Assembly: GCF_004210375.1 (NCBI RefSeq)
Contig: NC_134837.1
Location: 157,645,310-157,709,309 of the forward strand
DNA from: Tachypleus tridentatus
Taxonomy: Eukaryota; Arthropoda; Merostomata; Xiphosura; Limulidae
Length of the DNA: 64,000 nucleotides
Reading direction: 5' to 3'
Positions 60,928 to 64,000 of the stretch are shown here, piece by piece. The notes beneath the pieces were generated by a model. The model made no database searches, was not told where the DNA came from, and saw only the letters and a program-made list of their open reading frames with translations. The translations under genes and the position numbers were made by a program. The first letter of the stretch is position 1, and each line of letters begins with the position of its first letter.

Positions 60928-63900
60928 CTGTTACAACATCAGATAAAGGTGTCTCGTGATAAATGATTTATTTACATCTTTTTATAAAAACATGTACAAT
61001 ACAAACATTAAGAAACAAAAGCGAACACTACAATTATACATTAACTTTTCAATATTGAAATACCATTGGACAACCTTATTCTTATAAAAGTATAAATCAC
61101 ATTTGGGAATACACAGAGGACAATTTTAAAATTCGACCAAATGTGCTATTTCATTTGTAATTTAAGTGTCTTTTTTGTTTCAAATTACAAAATGACTGAC
61201 ACATTTCTGAAAATAATCATTTTTTGAAGTTAAAAGTTAATCAGTATAATAAATATAACTGAATTTTGCAAAGGGACACGGATATAGTACATAGTCACGT
61301 ATGGGATCGCTATAACTTGAAAATTTATGAGTTTAGAGCTAATAATAAAAGTCCTAGATTTATTATGTTTTTGGATTATTTGTGCAGTATCACAATTACA
61401 TTAAATTTATGTAAGAAAAGTTCAAGTAACTTGAAGATTAAGTTTTAATTTTTAATGAATTGCTTCACGCTGAAATTTCGTTCTTCTAATTTGTTTATTT
61501 GTAATTAGCACAAAATTACATATTGGCTACCTGTGTTATACCCCCCACAAATATGGACCCAAGAAATTTAGCGTTACAAGCCCTCGAGTACCGCTAAACT
61601 ACAAAGGAAAATAAGAAAAAAATCATTTTTTTATAGTTCGTCCCTCAGCATGGTCATGCTTCAAATTCATTTCCAAAACATGAAGGAAAAGGTTAAGGTA
61701 GCAACACTTTGGAAAAAAAAGAAATTGTATAAAAATAAACTGTAATTGTTCCCAGTACGTAATCTTCGATCTTCCAAAATACGACATATAAAATTATGTT
61801 CTTAAAATGAAAAAGAACTGGGTTTTCTTTATTCGTAAAGCTTCTTTTTACACACACATTTTCATGAAGTAAGAAGTACACACCGACATTCTTTAGTTTT
61901 AATTTTCCTCATAAAATGTATTTAACGTCTGGTTTTTCGATACCAAAACCGTAAAATTGATTTTTTTTCAGTAATACAAATACACGCACGTACGTTTACA
62001 AAAATATAGTCAGACAAACAAATACAGATATAAAACAGACGCTTTTAAATCTCATGCTATTTCACAAGATCAGTCAAGTGAGGCGAGCCATGAATGCAAT
62101 GTTGATCTTTAAGTAAAACGAGTGTTCCATGCACTCCCTGGACACACACACGTATACTGATGTATGTATTCAGTGATGAGTATTAATTATAGACTCACCA
62201 TTAAGTTACATTATCCTGCATGAGTGCATGTGAACGTCGTCGGTGTTGAAGAATTACACACTTGATAATTAAACATTATTAAATTTCTGCTTTTGTATAT
62301 TGAGAAGAGGGTGAAATTACTCGTCAGACCACTGACCAAACATAGAGTCGAAGTAATATAATATCAATGAGAAATAATCTAAATGGTGCAATCCTTTGTT
62401 TTAAGGTCACATCTAGTAAAAGTCTAGAGATGACACTCGTGGTTTAACTCAAATATTCTCCATTGTAGCTTACATCTAGTGTTTGTAATTTCACACTCCA
62501 AAGCACAGTATAAATTTTGTGAATTTCTTACAAAGTGTCATTTACAGTTTAAAATACATGTACTAGAATTGTAAAAAAACATGCGATTTATCTTCCAAAC
62601 ACGAGTTTTTAACACAGCTGTAAAGAACTCACGGTTCTCAAAGATGCCATAATGATTTTCAGCATACAGTTTCTAACAAAGCCTGCAATAAAACTAGTTA
62701 GTAACTTGTTTTGTTATAATTTACTTTGTCTCGTTCTATTCGAAGTGTTTTTATTTCAGCTATTATCTTTCAGATTATACTGCCGAACTTAGCTTTATGG
62801 ACAGACGAAATCGATTACGATATACTTCAGCTAGAATAAGTAAAATAATGAATACAAATTCGTTTTCAATACATATTTTTATTGAAATGTTCTAATACAG
62901 AATAAAACAAATTTCGTACTAATCGATATATTCTCTAATAAGACGGCGATACGACTCTTAGTAGCTTTTGGACGAAAAAAACAACAACAAAACCAAAACC
63001 TTTAAAACAGAAGTGCATCAAAAACTTAACAAAACTGTCAGGTTGATATAGGCAAATGTTTTAGGAAAGAAGGTAAAAGTAGCACTTAATCATTGGGTTT
63101 ATATTATATATATATAGAATCCTTCGCTAACATAACAAGAGGGGATTTTCAATAGCCGCAGCATTCGAAATCCTTTAAGCAGAACATTAAAGTAAATTAA
63201 ACTATGAGATCTGGTAGATGTCTGATACATCAATCGAAAGAGTTTGATTTTCTGAATCCAAACCTGTAATCAGAACTCATATTGGTCAAAATATGACAGA
63301 GCTATGAGGTAAAAGTTTTAATTTAATAAAACACACCAAAAAACTCAGAGCCATTCAATGAGCCGTTATGCTGCTGCTAAAAAAAAACGTATCAGTATGA
63401 TCAAAAACTAAACTCGTCTAACAATTTTATTGACTACAAATATTATATATATAAACATAAGTTTATATGTGTATATAAATATATATATATATACACACAC
63501 ACATGGGTTACTGATACTGCAATTGAAATTGTGATATTCTAAACTATTAATCTTACCACTTACACTTTTATTTTTAAAAATAGCCAAATGAAGGCATATT
63601 TGAAACCTTGTTTCCTTTGATCCAGTATCATATAAATGCGATAATTTTCAAGTTCCCACTAAATTCAAATTGTCTTTGTTCTCTTATTGATCTGTTTAGT
63701 CTTAGCATTCAGAAATTTACCATCGTATGTTGTTAGTCAAACATTCACCTGGAAATACAAAGAGATTAGCTAGCAATAGTTTTATTCTGATTGGTGAAGG
63801 ATAAAGAACTATTGCTTTGGCTGTGTGTTTAATCTATAGTTTTGCACACAGTATTCAGTATGCTCCAATTGGTGAGAAATGTAGCTAAGTATTCTAGTTT

Positions 63901-64000
63901 CATTTTTTAGTTTTTCCTTAAGAGAAAGCATAATAACGTAAATAGTTCTCCAATTAAAATTACTATCGATTGAATATAGTTCCATATAGTCATTGATCAT
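60928..64000 (-). other. Lim1 intron inside the homeobox (partial)
   Basis: This AT-rich sequence lies upstream of the VWFQN exon. I looked on the minus strand for the first half of the homeodomain and for Cys/His-rich LIM motifs and found none, so the preceding exon is more than 3 kb away. It contains one SINE-C copy (61490-61608) and TA-rich runs near 63106 and 63474-63500. Confidence 0.75.
61490..61608 (-). mobile_element. SINE-C, diverged, in the homeobox intron
   Basis: Complement blocks are TTTGTAATTAGCACAAAATT, GGCTACCTGTGTTATACCCC and CGAGTACCGCTAAACTAC. Confidence 0.58.

Overview
This is an AT-rich window of animal (eukaryotic) nuclear DNA. It carries one recognisable protein-coding gene, spread over three exons on the minus strand. 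They are the 3' end of a LIM-homeobox gene of the Lim1 (vertebrate Lhx1/Lhx5) class. The first visible exon (60927-60738) opens at the classic intron position inside the homeodomain, just before [11 protein letters not shown]. The middle exon (40065-39877) and terminal exon (37902-37709) encode a proline/serine-rich tail ending in a tryptophan. All three junctions have GT/AG signals and matching phases (0, 1, 1), so the reading frame is continuous. The LIM domains and the first half of the homeodomain must lie beyond base 64000.

The organism is probably a chelicerate, most likely a horseshoe crab. I base this on an abundant tRNA-Thr-derived SINE of about 280 bp whose tail I associate with Limulus/Tachypleus DNA. 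Large introns and an arthropod-like Lim1 tail fit. This is recognition from memory, not a database result.

Layout. 60.9-64.0 kb: part of the intron inside the homeobox. 40.1-60.7 kb: a 20.7 kb intron with SINEs, minisatellites, one MITE and at least five islands of higher GC and complexity, which are the best enhancer candidates. 37.9-39.9 kb: a 2 kb intron with a perfect 34-bp tandem array. 36.5-37.7 kb: probable 3' UTR. 1-36.5 kb: no gene recognised. That flank holds a Tc1 transposon with long terminal repeats (8200-9724), a Penelope-like retroelement folded back on itself and bounded by a 13-bp target duplication (30274-31843), a second Tc1/mariner relic (32.7-33.3 kb), foldback elements, SINE fragments and microsatellites.

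I found no CRISPR array, operon, rRNA, functional tRNA or prokaryotic system. The most interesting material is the Lim1 gene with its island-bearing introns and the structurally intact Penelope-like insertion.
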